NCBI RefSeq assembly: GCF_026914185.1
Contig: NC_070569.1
Coordinates: forward strand, 1,488,001-1,552,000
Length of the DNA stretch: 64,000 bases
Direction of reading: 5' to 3'
From: Puccinia triticina
Lineage: Eukaryota; Basidiomycota; Pucciniomycetes; Pucciniales; Pucciniaceae
In this document: positions 18,850-32,128 of the stretch, in pieces
How positions within the stretch are numbered: the first letter of the stretch is position 1
Layout: each line of letters begins with the position of its first letter
Translations under genes and position numbers: made by a program
Notes under the pieces: model-generated
What the model was told of the DNA's origin: nothing
Database searches by the model: none
Seen by the model: only the letters and a program-made list of their open reading frames with translations

Positions 18850-21088
18850 TTTTACGGCAATTTGGCGGGGGTCAATGCTACAAAAGGTCGAGCTATCGTC
18901 CAGGTACGCAATCACAGTCATTCTCATTTCCTGCCCAACCTGACCCTTCCATTACTCGCTAGGTTATTTCGGGCAGAGTCTTCGGCGTGAAAAAGTGACC
19001 CTCATGGTCAGCCTTTGTTACAGACCATTATCCACCCGCCAAATTGCCATGCGCACATTCACAGCTTGACTTCAATAAATGAACAATCTTGCCAGCAATT
19101 AACCTTGTGACAATAATACAGTTGAAAAATTATTAACCCAAAAGCCACTGTACACCATTCCTCCATAACAATCAGCCTTCATTAGCTTAGACAACCAGTA
19201 ATTTTCCTTAGCCTTGACCCGAGCGCAAGTTATTTCATGGTGATGCACGCCAAAGTAGTAAACAAATCGCAATTCTCTGTCCCGTCATGAAAGCTTGCAC
19301 CAATATCCCCTCGTGATCCACGCAGATGAGCAATTTCAGGCGAGGATCTGAGTTCCAAACGACAAACAGTTTGACACTCATTAGCATTTGCAACACAAGC
19401 TACATCCAACAGGTGATCTGACCATCATTTTTTTTCACAAATAAACGCGTCCCTGCCCTACTAAGGGTTCAATTCACGCCCGACCCGCGTCTCTGGGCCA
19501 ATTGCCTGTGAGTTAGGTCTACGCTCGTCAGAGCCATGACCCAAAGCTCCTACCTGAGCCCGATAGTTCCAGTGCACACAACCACAGGCAGAGCAATCAT
19601 TGGGACACGACATGATGACAGAAGGAAGCTTGTAATTGAAGGGCCGGCCTATCATCGCCATCCAATTACGCCTCGTATACTCTATCATACTTTCGCGCGT
19701 TTCAGCCATGCCGTTATGTTTGTTGCTCGTCTTCTTCAAACCAATGCACAGACCTTGAAACATATCAAGCAATAATGGAGAAGATATGAGGTTAGTACCA
19801 AACAAATCTGTCATCATACGCATAAGATTTATACGGCCATGGACGTCACGTTTAAATCGTTAAAGCGTTCCCGGGGCGACAGGACTCGCTAACAGAGCAG
19901 CTATCCACTTGAGGTTCAACGAACAGTATACAATACGATAAAAACACATGCAATTAGTGAGATTCATCACACGACGCGCAGACGAGCCTAGTCCCGCGGG
20001 TACGTGATTATTAAGGCCCTTCGCCGTTTGGGAGCTAATAGTACTACGGATCGGACCAATGCTTACGCGTGATGCTATTAATTGTCTGATTTAAGACCAA
20101 GTGATGATTTTGACCCCAAACACACAGCTTTGGTCGATTAACGTACGAAGATGGCCTAAGATGAGTGAATGATTTCAAAATCTTGAGACCCTTATTATAA
20201 TGGCGCGGGCGCAAGCAGATACAACGCAGTTGGCGGGGAGAGTCACCACGGATGGAAAAGAATGAGGGCTTTCCCCATTCCCGGCCTGCAAATAGCTCGC
20301 GGATTAAACCACTCTGGCGGTTTCCAGCAGGGGTACCTCTCGATTAAGGGACCAACTCAATGACAAAGTAGTTTCATTAATACAGAAATCCACTAATAGG
20401 TCACTTGTTGAGCCTAGTGCCGTGCACTCGAAGACTAAACCTCAACCAAAATCCGTTTATTGCGCGAGTCAATGGGCAGCCTTTGTGCCATCAACCCGAT
20501 GTCGCAGTTCAAGATCGGGACCGAGGTATGCCAATCTGTATTTGCCAGCAATCACCATAAACGCTAACCCCAGTTGACATCAGACTATTTAAACGAAATC
20601 ATTCGCATACCCGGGTGGCAGTCACCGGAACAAAAACACAGGCTAGTCGCGCTGATATTTAGCATAAACAAGCAAACGTAACAACAGGCCAGTTATCAAA
20701 CAAGGAAAACACAGATGTATGACAGATCCATATGACTATTATTCGCCAGCGCCGTGATCCCGCGCGCTCCCGGACCTAATGTCAAGGACAAGGAAGTTCA
20801 TTCATCACTATCTAATGCGCCCGATACTCGACCCGAGACGACCTGCAGGTAAGTCAAACGTTAATTTAATCCACCATGTTATGCGTTTTTATGAAATCGA
20901 CTCACTCTAACAATACAGCGGCCTCTACATGTACTGACCCCCACCAGGTATCCGGAAAACCAAGCCCGACAACCTAAAATACTCGAATTTAAGCCTATCG
21001 TTGTCAATAGTGTCGGGGATACAATGAAGTTGACAGTGACCTGCTTAAAGTTCACCTTTATATGTGCCTCAGTTTATGTTCACCAGGA
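18850..21088. other. Helitron interior, largely noncoding
   Basis: No long open frame on either strand. A minus-strand fragment (19823-19461) with C-P-N-D-C-S-A-C-G-C-V-H-W is the only protein-like piece. The composition is mixed and shows no tandem repeat. It may hold decayed passenger genes. Confidence 0.4.
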
Positions 21089-21496
21089 TTAGAGACAAGG
21101 CCACCATACCTCGTGTCTTACTACGATAGCATATTCGGGACCCAGGCCAGGATGCTCGCCGGATGTGACAGAAACCTCTACGATTGTTCCCATTGCGTTG
21201 ATAGTAAGCGGCTTATTTCCTGGTTGAGTAGTAAAGTCATGTGGTGGAACAGGAATCGCGGATCTGAACTTAAGTTCAAGTGCTCCGTCTTGACTGAACC
21301 CAGTTATGGCACCCTTCATCGAATAAAAGCAACGAGACGGTATATTTGATTCATCAAAAGCGGCCGCACTTAGGTCAACTGGGAAAAAAGACATTGGTCC
21401 ACGCGTGCTTGATCTCAAATAAGCCCACAGGAGATTATTCTCCACGACTCCTAGCCTGTCAATATCGTCGGAAATCTGCAAACCAGCATGAGCCAA
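21089..21496 (-). pseudogene. OB-fold-like Helitron passenger gene, copy 2 (partial)
   Basis: 135 codons. C-F-Y-S-M-K-G-A-I-T-G-F-S-Q-D-G-A-L-E-L, then I-N-A-M-G-T-I-V-E-V-S-V-T-S, parallels copy 1 (I-R-G-S-I-L-G-L-S..., N-A-V-G-T-I). It is on the opposite strand to copy 1 and the same strand as the Rep-helicase. Neighbouring exons are likely but I cannot place them. Function is inferred as nucleic-acid binding; confidence in family membership between copies is higher than in the fold. Confidence 0.45.
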
Positions 21497-22784
21497 ACAT
21501 CACAAACGCGATCCAACGTCGACTCACGTCCTCCTGAACATAAATTTCGCCCTGGAAATTGAGGCGGTCTGGCCCGCTAAGCGAGTAATTTGTCGATTTC
21601 AGGGCCCGATTAGTCTGTATCATACTTCCGCGCAATCAAGTCGTGCTAAGGTTTGTTAGATTTGTTCAGTATTGTGGAGCTTGGTGAATGGCAGCAGGCC
21701 GGGTCAATTGTTGAAATGATATTAGGCGGCCTTCAGTAACGTTATATAGCGTCACGGTATCGCATGTTATTCTGGGTCCCATCAAAGGTTGCATCCATCG
21801 CCTGGCCATGATTGCTGTAAGAGCTGGCCTGGCCTCGTAAACAGTCCCTCGCCCCGGTACGGGCGTAGGTTGAACAACTGCCCTGCCGTAGTGCATGAAA
21901 CAACGGGGTTAGTCCAGCAACGTGACGGCATGGCCCGCAGATTCCGCTTAGTTACCTCGTAACCATGACGGTTGGGCACTCGAAATCCCTCGTGTCCGAA
22001 TGCCATGCCAATAGCCAATGAGATGTATCATCTTGCCGCGCCGAGGCATTGTCATGGCGTGAACCCGCAAAAACAGAGCACCCCAGTCAGGCCGTTCAAC
22101 CCAACCTATGTTTAAACATCAGTAAGGGACGGCGTAACCTCAACCCATGTTACACGTTGAGGAACCAAGATAATATAACAGTCGGTTGGGGCACAACGAG
22201 CCGGTCGTGATGGCACTGATTGAGCGCAAACCAGTTCCAGGCGAGGCCCTCGCGGCTAGACTTCATACAATGAGTTGAATGACAGTTCAGATCTAGGGCA
22301 AATAATTGTTGTTTGACACCCAGGCCGCATTCATCATAAGTTGCAGGCCAAACAGTCCCAATTTAAGTTCATCCTCAATAATTGATGAATCAACAAGGAA
22401 CTGCCATTTATGTCTGGTTCAGAGGAGACGCTAACATATGATAATAAATCACAGCATGTTAATTTAACCCTTTGGTGTCACTTTCATGATTTTAATTCTG
22501 AAGCGATGATGTAATTAAAACCGGCCATGACGGCAGCAGAGATTTGATTGTGGAAGATTATCGAGTGTCGTAGAACACAACAAGGAGGAGCAGCGGACGA
22601 AGCTTGCGTGTCTTATGGAAAACGGAGCGCAATTTTGAATACATATCATCGAGCTAACATTCATTTATGTAGAAGCACGCGTACCAACGGGGATAAATAT
22701 CAAAAAGGAAAAGATCACAATTTCGACGTCGCCTTCCTGGATAACCACCTCCTAAGGTTTGTTTTGATGACTTTAGGGGTCCAA
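21497..22784. other. Helitron interior without a recognised gene
   Basis: Short frames only. The stretch lies 3' of the Rep-helicase stop in element orientation and probably includes its 3' untranslated region. Confidence 0.4.
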
Positions 22785-25700
22785 TCACTCAATCAACCAT
22801 GGCGTCCGCAGCATTGATGATGGTATGATCAAACAGCGCCGAAGATTCCTCACATTCCGGGCCTGGCGCCACTGCGGTACAAGCACTTGTTTATCATCTA
22901 AGCAACAATTACTAGGAGAGGATATGAACTCACGCTTCAATTCCTGGGTGAAGATTATCTTATGCACGACGTTAAGGATACCGTCTCGTGAATGCGGTTG
23001 CACAACGAGAAGGTCTTTTGCATTTGAAACACGGGACAGGGCGACGTAGAGTTGCCCATGTGAGAATACGTCCGTCTCCAAATATATGCCGACTCGACTC
23101 AGCGTTTGTCCCTGGCTCTTGTTGACGGACATGGCGTAGGCAGGGGCAACTGGGAACTGATAGCAAAAGAATGAGAGCCCTGACCTGGCGTCGGCCTTGT
23201 TGTGCAACTTGACCCGCGGGAGCGTTATCTCGTTCCCAGCAAATGGCCCGGACATCAATCGGCCGATGATGTAACTTGAACCAAAGTTTTCGACGACAAT
23301 CCTTGAACCATTACATATTCCTTCTTTAATGGCCATGTTCCGGATAACGACGAGGGGCATGCCTATCTTGATCTCGATTTCGTGTTCAGGGAATCCTGAA
23401 ATTGATAGTTTGTTAAGGCATTCCTCCGGGAGTGCCCCGAAGCAATCAGGGTCCGGCGAGTCGATCGATTTGAGGATGTGGACCTCTCCAGGCAGGCGAG
23501 ACAGGATTTCATGATTAAGCTTCTTGACGTCTTGGTTGAGCGGAGCTAGAATACACCGGGAATTTAAGTATTCCACCGAGGAGTTGATGCCTTCCGAATA
23601 TACACGTTCAAGGTCACAGTAGACAAATTCCCTGAGCTCTTTCCGCATGGCATCACTTGTGTCGAAAGATAAGATGTTGATGGCGTCGGGTTTGATTACA
23701 CTCATATGCTGGCTCTGAGTCCTCCCTTCTCCCAATGCTAGAAGGGATTTACTGAATTCTAGATTGATATGAGCATTTTTGCCTTGCAGAGCATTGGCAA
23801 GTCGCATATTTTCGACTAACTCACGCTGAATAACTTGAGGCCATATGGGCGATGACTTGATCGTAGCGTGGCAGGCGGGAGGGTATTCATTATATTTGAC
23901 AACAGGGAGTATTTGGCGAAAGTCGCCAGAAAAGATGACCACTTTACCCCCGAAAACTTGCTTCGAGCCGCATATTCTCCGTAATGTTCGGTCAACAGCG
24001 TCTATAGCATTCTTATGGATCGTGACTATTTCATCCCAAATGATAACGCGTGTTTCTTTGAGAGTTATCCCCAGGATTGTATCTTCTTCGACTGGACATT
24101 CACTTCCTTCTTGAGTATCAATAGGTATGTTAAAAGCTGAGTGAGCGGTCTGCCCGCCTTTCAAAAGTAAGGCGGCAACTCCCGACGACGCGACGGCCGA
24201 AATTTTGATGCCTCGAAGGGAACACATGTCTATAATACTGTTAAGTAGATATGTCTTTCCAGTCCCACCCGGGCCGTCCAAATAGAAACACCGTCCACGC
24301 AGTCCCGCAGTCGCCAATGAGACTTCGTCGTAAAAAGACTTCTGGTTTGTGTTGAAAGACAATTTGATTGATCAAAGACGCGCCTTGATTGACCGTTTGT
24401 CTTCTGTTTCCGCGGCCTCAGCGGCCATCCGGGCGAGTATACGAACTTCACGTTTCTTCACTCGCAAACCCGCTGTCAAGAGGTCGCCTCCCATGCCTTT
24501 GAGTAGGTCCTTGAGGCGAAAAATTGCCATCACACGACGTTCTTTATCCGTCAATGTTCGTGAAAATCGTTTCGACATATCAATTCGGATGCAATCGTCG
24601 GTGAAGTTTAAGTAATGCTTTTTGAACAACTCGAGGGGGTCTGAGGGCCGGGAATGGATACACATCATTGCGAAATATCGAGTTAACTGGAATCCTGTCC
24701 GGACCGATGATGCTTCCAAAAGAGCTTCATCGTATAAGAAGTCGTTGACAAGGAGCCTGAGTGCATTGCAAGCGGATCGGTAGTTGTCATGAAATTCACC
24801 ATTTACAAATTTCAAGTCTTCAAATGAGGTCATCGCTTTCCGATGGAGTAGGAGAGTTCGGAGGTAGAACTTCTCGCCTGCCAAGTACGAAACGGAAAAT
24901 ATTCGCCCGACAACGTCGACTTTATGCTTTCGGGGGATCCACTCGCGCTTTAACTTATTCCAAGAAAAATACGCCGGGAATTCTTTGTAAAGGAGGGTAC
25001 GGGCGCGCCTGCCATCCGCCCCTATTGCGTCTTCAAGATTCTTGACAAAGTACTCGGTCAGGCTTGTTTGGCTCGCCTTCCCAGTGTTGATTTGGCCTTC
25101 TGCACCTTCCTTGTTGTCAAAGTAGACCAGTTGCTCATCTTTATCGTGTATGTTCAAGCGTGTCACCGACGGCGATCGGCCTGAGAGTGGGAATTTGAAC
25201 AACCGCCAACATGCTGCAGAGCGACAAGTAAGTAATAATTCCGCGATTAAACCTTGGATAGCTTACCTTCAGGTGCGCTCATGTACCGGCCCTCCACGTA
25301 AGATTTCACTTTGTCGCCGTCTTCCACCGACATCGTCAGCCTGTCATGCCCCTTTGTGATGTATTTATACAGGTATTTGATCGCAGAAGTATTAACGGGG
25401 ATCTCGACGTTTATATGGCAATTCAAGGCCCGAGTCAACAGTGGACAATAGGGGACAACATGACCATTGTTGAACGTCGTGGTGTGCTTCGTTATAGACC
25501 GACCTGAGTCCCGCCGAAGATAGACAGGATACGCGCCTTCGACGTTGACTGTTCGTTCGGAGAATGGTTTTGGGTATCCTAGCTTTCAGTTCTTGCCATT
25601 CCAACAAGGCCGCCCTTTGCATGGGCTGTGGAGCATGAATTCGCACACTATTGCATGCAACTTGGGAGAACGCACAGGGTCGGGGATTTCAGCAGACACG

Positions 25701-27369
25701 ATCGAGTCGATTTGTTCTGGAGTGGTTGGGCGGTCATCTTTGTGCAACGTCAACATGAGGTGCAAATGTGGGAGTCCTCGCTTTTGGAACTCGACGGTGA
25801 ATACAAAGGCAACGACGCGCCCGAGTCGATCCATCTTGAGTAAAACGAATAAAAGGTAACACATTTTGAGGTAGAACACCCGGGTAACAACGGTCGAATG
25901 ATCAACTGAGTGGTCGTTAGCGGGGATTTCTGCCCGAACCTCAGGCCAATTCGGGTTGGCGGTCATGGTAATGAATAGCGACGGCGGCCCATACTTGCGC
26001 GTGATTGCCATGGCGTCATGGTATAATTGGTTCATACCTCGTGGACTGCCAATGAAGGTGGCTGGGAGGATGACACATCGCCCAGTAATATTCGATTGGT
26101 TTTCTAGAGATTTAATGAGGCGATTGTATTGGCTCATGCAAAGCTTCTTCTGATTTTTCACAATAAAGCTAAGGCGTCCCCCCTCGACCGAAATGTACAT
26201 GTCAACTATGATTTCTTGCTGAAGCGCACGGCCGGCGAGTATCGGATTAAATTTATTCTTCCGGCGGAAGAGCATAAAAGAAAACCATTCGAGTGCACCT
26301 ACTTTTCTTGCCTTTTGGACTAAGAAAAAATATGTCAGTCAGTGAGAGTTTGGGTTTGGGTAAAGCACATACCTCGAGCGGTAGTTGTTGAGAAGAGATT
26401 GTCCCATTGCTGTTCGCCAAATGGAAAAAACAGAGGATAGCGCAGAGGGAAATAAGAAGAGTGACTGGTAGATATGGATTCGAGCACGTTATCCTTCCGG
26501 TGAAGAACAATTTGACGCGGATGAACGATTTCACCAGCACCCTGAACGATAGCCGCAACTTCGTCAATGGTTGGTTGGTTGTAGCGTTTTGGGTCCGCGC
26601 CGCGAGTCGGAACGCCCTGAAGTTTTAGGGTCTTGGCATTTGAACGTTGCAAGACTTCCCTTGCAGTTCGGAATCGTTGCGCGTATGGATTGTTGGCTGA
26701 AAGGAACTGCATGAGTTTGAGTACAAGCTGTGGGTCCATGTTGGAAGCGTTTCCACGATCACCGTTAAGGCCGCGGGCCTTATCAACCCGGAGTTCAGCT
26801 TCGCCAAGACCCTTATCGCCTACAATGTAAATTTGTGAGAAGCCCGGCTCGGCCCCGACACTTGGCTCTAAGCTTGATATTAAATGTGTTAATGCGCCTG
26901 ACACCTTGAAGACATTTATTCCGTATTGACCCTGAACAGTTGGGTTGATGTTTGCTCCGAGTGACGTAAAAGAAACGGCATTATTGTACATACGGATCAA
27001 AGATCGGAAACGCTTTGATTCTATTGTAATAATCTGTGTCAATGAAACATTGACAATTGAAGAAATAGACCCCTCACCTTCGTCGTTCCGAACAAGTAGG
27101 CTACACAAAAATTCAGGGTATTGGCGAGCGGATGTATGTACGAAAGGAATCGTCACCTTATTTTTCTGGCAACACATCGTGTAGAATGCCTTTGGTTTTC
27201 CGCGGTCGACGATCACGGCTTCCGCATCCCAATGAAGCGCGGAGCAGCCAAGACATTTCTTGTTGCATGGCCCAAGGTGATGGGGAACACTGTAAGATGA
27301 AACGTGACGTAAAGATTCCTCCCAATCTGGAGAAGTGCTGTTCGTCACCCTTCCCTTCGTCTCAATCAT
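22785..27369 (-). pseudogene. Helitron Rep-helicase (RepHel), three exons, two in-frame stops
   Basis: Exons 27369-26373, 26298-25267 and 25213-22785 join cleanly. Introns are 26372-26299 (GTATGT..TAG) and 25266-25214 (GTAAGC..CAG). The second restores A-C-W-R-L-F across the junction. The N-terminus has the zinc-finger-like C-x3-C-x2-C and a Helitron N-domain (P-L-R-Y-P-L-F-F-P). The Rep endonuclease shows the HUH motif P-H-L-H-L-M-L (about 25750-25775) and the tyrosine motif K-Y-L-Y-K-Y-I-T-K-G (about 25350-25385). The C-terminal PIF1 helicase has G-P-G-G-T-G-K-T (about 24260-24283), W-D-E-I, and S-V-N-K-S-Q-G-Q-T-L. It should nick and unwind DNA for rolling-circle transposition. TGA codons at 25588-25586 and 24374-24372 break an otherwise continuous frame, so this copy is probably recently inactivated. 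An upstream exon before 27369 is possible. Confidence 0.85.
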
Positions 27370-27479
27370 CTTGCGGCGGTTTGATTGATTGGAAGAGTGG
27401 GGGACGTGGCCACAGATGCAATATTGACGACGGGCGCGCGCTCAGTATTGGAGGCTATAGTGCAAACTGTATAGGTTAA

Positions 27480-29085
27480 GGTTCCATACATTGAGGGGCG
27501 AACAGTCACAGCACATGAGCTTTTTTATTCAAACAAATTTGGAGATGATGAGACTTAAGTGATCACGCTAGCAATACGTGTTACGGGTAAGGAATTTACG
27601 CCCCTAAATTTTTGATTTATAATGTCCTTGATAACTGGACCGACTGCGGATTGACCGGATTCGTGTGTCAAGTTCGATGTCTGACGAACAAATCAAATGG
27701 GTTGAGATGCGTTAGCCTGAGGATTGAGCGAGTTTTATGACAGCTGACATCACAGCTAACTTCTGACTGACAACCTTGGTCTCACTTGTCAGCCACCGCA
27801 CCAGTTTGTCCTTAGGTCCGTGTAGACAAAGGCGTGAGGTGCCTTCGGCGGAGACGTCAAGTTGGAGGTTATTGTGAGTGTTTGATTGCTGGGTTTAATC
27901 TTTGTCAGCAGGGTGCTGTGGGTACTGGTTGATGAAGCTGGGTCGTGTAATCAAAAACCGTTGAAGCTGATGGGAGTTGACGGTTGGGCGTGGGCTTGCG
28001 CAGTGCTGCAAGGTCTGGGATTTGCCGGGCAAAGCGTAGACAAAGTTACTTGGCTCAGTGGCGCCAAGACGGGGATATGACTTCGGCTGAGAGACTGGGT
28101 TAAAGCTTATCTCACCTATCCTTCAATTTAGTATTTGGAATCAATTAGCTCGTGAGTGTTGTGCGTTGCCTTAGTAAATTAGTGATTAAGGCGGATGAGC
28201 ACACTCAAATCTTGCCGGCATTGATAGTTAGATAGCTCGGCGATTCATGCCAATGCCATGGTAGGCCGGTCCTAAAGTGTTAAGGGTTACATTAGTGATT
28301 GTTCCTCTGCCCACCGAGATGAAGGTAGTTTAAACACGAATTGTTATGCTTGCGCCAATTGACTGATTTAAGCAAAGACCTACAGGACCGGGCAATTCAA
28401 ACGAGCTTGGGCGGTTAGACACTAAGTGTCCGGGCGTACTTAGATTCATGCAATCTTGGTTAGGATCGTGGTCCATTCAAGCTAGCGTATGGTTTGTCGA
28501 GAAGTTGTCTCGCCAGCGGAAAAAACGTATGCTAACATAATCAAGTGGTCTAACACGGGTCTAGCATTGCGTTTTGATTTCTTAGAACAAACTGCCTTTC
28601 GTTGGCATTGATGGCCGTTTAATTTAAAGAAACTCGGCTACTGATCTCGTATTCTGGCTCGGGCGGTATCCGTATGGGGATTGGGCGCGAGTCTTGTTTG
28701 ATGTTAAGACAACAGCTACCAGCTTAAAACAAGTTCACGGTCTACATAATGAATTGTTGATCGCCGGCATAGACTTAAGTGCTTAGCGTACTGCGCATGT
28801 CAACGCTTTTTGCTGACAGCCCCGGGTTTGGGCCTGGAGGCGCATACATTCAGGCAACGGAGAAGTTTAACTTGGCCAGAGCGCGGATTGCAATTTCCCA
28901 TGTAGGATGGATACAGTTCATGAATTATTTACAAGAATTTTAAATGGAGGCATGTTGTTGGTAAATTTGTTGTGATTAGTACAATCATTGTACAAAAGGT
29001 GGATCAAATTGGAAGGGGCTAAGTGGGTGTTCGGTCGCGAGAAATGGAAATGAAAACAGGCGGTTAAGATTGGCAAAGCAGAATG
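27480..29085. other. Helitron interior without a recognised gene
   Basis: No long open frames and no clear repeats. It lies between RepHel and the OB-fold-like gene at 30305-29201, so it may hold the RepHel promoter and 5' untranslated region. Confidence 0.4.
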
Positions 29086-29200
29086 TTAGGCCCACTTTGC
29101 GCGTAATCGAAGATACATTGTGGAAAGCTGAAAAGTTAAGATGATGGCCCGCCGCCGGCGGGCGTCCAATGGTATAGTACGAGCATTCGACGGTACGGGC

Positions 29201-30305
29201 TTAACATTTCTTGAGGTTTTTGGCGGCTTCTTGGAGGACGGCTTTTCTTGGGCGTCCCCGCTTGGATTTCGCGGGAGGGGGCGGAGATGGTTCATCATCG
29301 GTATCGTCCAACAAATCGTCTTCAGCCTCGTCTTCCTCGTCGAGGTCGGAATACTCATCTGCTTTCTCTTTGCCCTTGCCTGATAATGGGGTGACAGGGA
29401 TGGGCGCCGTGTTTCTTGCGGTGCGGGGCGTCACCTTAGTGTTCGGTAACTCTGTTGGTGGTTTGATAGGTTTGGAGGTTGACGCCGATGGTGAGGCGGT
29501 CAATTTCTTGGGGCTGAACTTCGTTCTGAGTCCTTGCTTCAGTCCAGGAAAACACAGTTTGTTCAAGAGGGATTGACAATTGGACAGCACCTCCCGTGGG
29601 CGTGTTGTTGATTCCAAAGCCCGCGGTTTTACCGATCTGATGGCCGTTGGTGACACTGACGTGGTGAACCTGCAAGGGAATGAGTAAAAGGGCTGATTGT
29701 TGTGTTGACGGAGCACTTACAACGACGACGGCGGTGTCTAACTCCATGTCAAAGTCAACAAGGCGTCCATAAATGTTTACCTCGCGTCCAACAACGTAAA
29801 GCGTATGAGTCTTGATGAGGTTCTTTGTTCCGGGGACTATATACTTGATGTTGAATTTTTTTATGCATCGAGCCTCCAGGCCGGGTGTCAGCATTGTGAA
29901 TTGAATGAAGGTCAAACAACTCACTTCGGCGTCCCAGTTGGAGTGAGCCACAGTAACTTCGAGTGATATAGCTGTGTCGGCTGACTCGGCAACAACTTCT
30001 TGTCGGTGAGTGATCATCCCGAGGCCAGTGACGACGGTCTTGTTGACAAAGTCTGGTTGGTCTTCCCCAACGAATCCGACTCGGGTTACAACGTTGTGTG
30101 AATACGTCAACAACGGGGCTGACCCGTCATTCATTGCTATCATTTTACCAGAAATTGAATAAATGGAACCAGTCTCAAGTACGTTATTGAGTGCGGTATT
30201 GGTTGACAATTCGACTTGAAAGTTCTCCCTCTTATCGTTCCCGACGCCGCCGCATTGGAAAAAGCTAGGAGTTTTGACGAAACCGTATTGATTTGCACGT
30301 ACGGA
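29201..30305 (-). CDS. OB-fold-like Helitron passenger gene with AT-hook tail, copy 3 (multi-exon)
   Basis: A minus-strand exon opens after CATAG near 30306 and reads S-T-A-E-S-V-R-A-N-Q-Y-G-F-V-K-T. It continues through G-S-I-Y-S-I-S-G-K-M-I-A to N-W-D-A-E, where GTGAGT begins a short intron (about 29928-29877, with a CTGAC branch). The next exon ends V-V-V at GTAAGT (about 29723), and the following one starts V-H-H-V-S-V after TTGCAG. The C-terminal region in a second frame has an acidic D-E-E-D stretch, then K-R-G-R-P-R-K-A, an AT-hook. The two frames need one more intron or a frameshift near 29440-29600. The design fits a DNA-binding accessory protein. It is on the same strand as RepHel, at the element's 5' side. 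A 5' exon upstream is not identified. Confidence 0.5.
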
Positions 30306-31830
30306 TTCCGCGGTGGACTATGGGTTTTGTAAGGTGAAATCAGCTAGGGTCTTGCGAGGGGGAGATGGTATGGCTCACACTAGATAAGGGTTGGAAGTGC
30401 GAGGAGAACGTCGCAGGGTGATTCGGGGCTCTCAACGAAGTCATATTTTAAGTTTGGATTTATTCAGTCGGTCTAAGGCAAGTGTTGAGTTAGGATGATG
30501 TTTGTGCTAACGGGTGGTTGGGCTGAGTTGGGTTGGACGGGATGATCAGGGGCTCAGATGATTTGGTGGTGTTGGGCTTAGGCTCGACGGTGAAGGTGAA
30601 AAAATTGGAAAAGGGGTGGTCTGGCACTTGAATTGTGTTGCTTGTGGGAAGTGAAGGTAATGGAGACGGCGCGAGGGGATGATATTTATATGTGGGTTAG
30701 CATGGGGGTAGTCGTTAGGTGGTCGGCCTATGAGCGCGATGGCATGATGGCCTGGGATGGTTGTGGCTGCTTCAATTGAAATGTCTCATTTGTGAAAGTG
30801 GAGGAAGGGTTTGAATTGGCTGGGCTAGGCGGGTCGTTGGTGGCAGTAGGGTAGGACTGGATGAAACGACTAAGGGCTCAGTGCAGGGCGGGTCGAGTGA
30901 ATCAGTGGGCGAGAGGCTTAGTCTGACAGTGGGCTTGGCGGTTTCAGGGTCGAATACAGCTGATAATCAACGGTTTAGTGGGTAGGAGCTGGTCAAGCCT
31001 ATTGCTGGTTTCGATGGTTAGGACCGGTGGGAATCAGGGCCGTTGGCGAGGTTGAATTGGAATTTACCAATTGTGAGAATGGAAGATGTGGTTGTATGTG
31101 CTTGGTTAGGCTGGTCATTGATGCCTGTATGATAGGACTGGATGATACAGTTCAGGGTTCGGTGCAGGACGGGTCGACAGGTTGATTGCCGGGAGGGTTA
31201 GTCTGACGATGGGTTTGGCGGTTGTAGAGACTTCAGAGTGGAAATTCAAGGCTTTTAGGCGGTAGGGCGCTGGTTAAGCCCGTTGCCGGTTTCAATGGTT
31301 CAGACCAATGGGAATCAGGGCGGTTGGCGAGGCGTAGCGAGGGGAGTAGCGAGGCGGAGTGCGATTTTTGGGTGTAATCATTCAGTTTGGGAACTGGTTT
31401 CGGGTTGCCGTGGTGGGGGGTGCAGGGTTTGATGTTTCGTCGACGTGCGGTCAGGGGGGTGATTGTTCGAGCAGGAGGAGGCGGGTTGCAACGGTTGCGG
31501 CATGGGGATGGAATGGCGTTGTGATTGTGGGCAACATGTTGGGTCCGAGGCAGCTGGGTGCACTATATAAGGAGAGCCGGGACAGGACTTGCTTCCCCAG
31601 ACGACTTGAAGGCTGTGTTTTCCAGCTGAAGGGTCGTCTCACCCCCGTCCGCTGTAGCATTTGCGCAGTCCGGCGGGGGATATTCGGGGGCTCCCCTGTG
31701 CTTTCAGGCTGGGAGTCCTCTTCCCAACGCTTTTTAACCCTGCTAGACAGGGATGGGCGTTGGGCCACGGTGGGTCAGCTTGCTGCGCTGGGTGGCTGGG
31801 TGCGGCATTTTTGGGAGTGGGATTATTAGA
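30306..31830. other. Helitron 5' region, G/T-rich, noncoding
   Basis: Repeated phrases such as GGTTTCAATGGTT and GGTCGAC recur loosely at about 30990-31320, forming a degenerate approximately 240-bp repeat. A TATATAAGG box at 31564-31572 faces the plus strand. The segment ends at the inferred Helitron 5' terminus. Confidence 0.4.
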
Positions 31831-32128
31831 TTTGTGTTTTTTTTTTTTTTTGTAATTTGTCTATTTGTATGGTGATTGCGGCTTGTGCGGTCAATGTTTT
31901 GTAAAGAGGGGAACCTCTGACATTTTTTTTTGTATTTTGGCAAAATGTAGGGGGAACCCTTGAATTTTTTTTCTATAAACCTGAGACTTTAATATACTTG
32001 GATTCTGTTGGATTGAGTCTGTTAGACAGCAAGAAAATCCAATTTTTTGTTTCAAGAATCCAGATTTTTGTTTCAAGCACAGCATTGCCTTAAAGCTCCA
32101 AAACAATATATTTGAAATTCTCAACTAT

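Larger units (their letters stand above)
9375..31830 (-). mobile_element. Helitron (about 14 kb once the nested gypsy1 is removed)
   Basis: The rolling-circle transposase gene lies on the minus strand, so the element reads right to left. Its 3' end is CTAG at 9375-9378, preceded in element orientation by a GC hairpin, with host T next. Its 5' end is TCTAATAATCCC, read leftward from 31830, with host A before it. This matches the Helitron rule of insertion between A and T without target duplication. The host base is A at 9374 and T at 31831, and AT-rich sequence resumes on both sides. The element holds the Rep-helicase gene, at least three divergent OB-fold-like genes, long noncoding tracts, and gypsy1. 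The 5' end is less certain than the 3' end. Confidence 0.6.
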
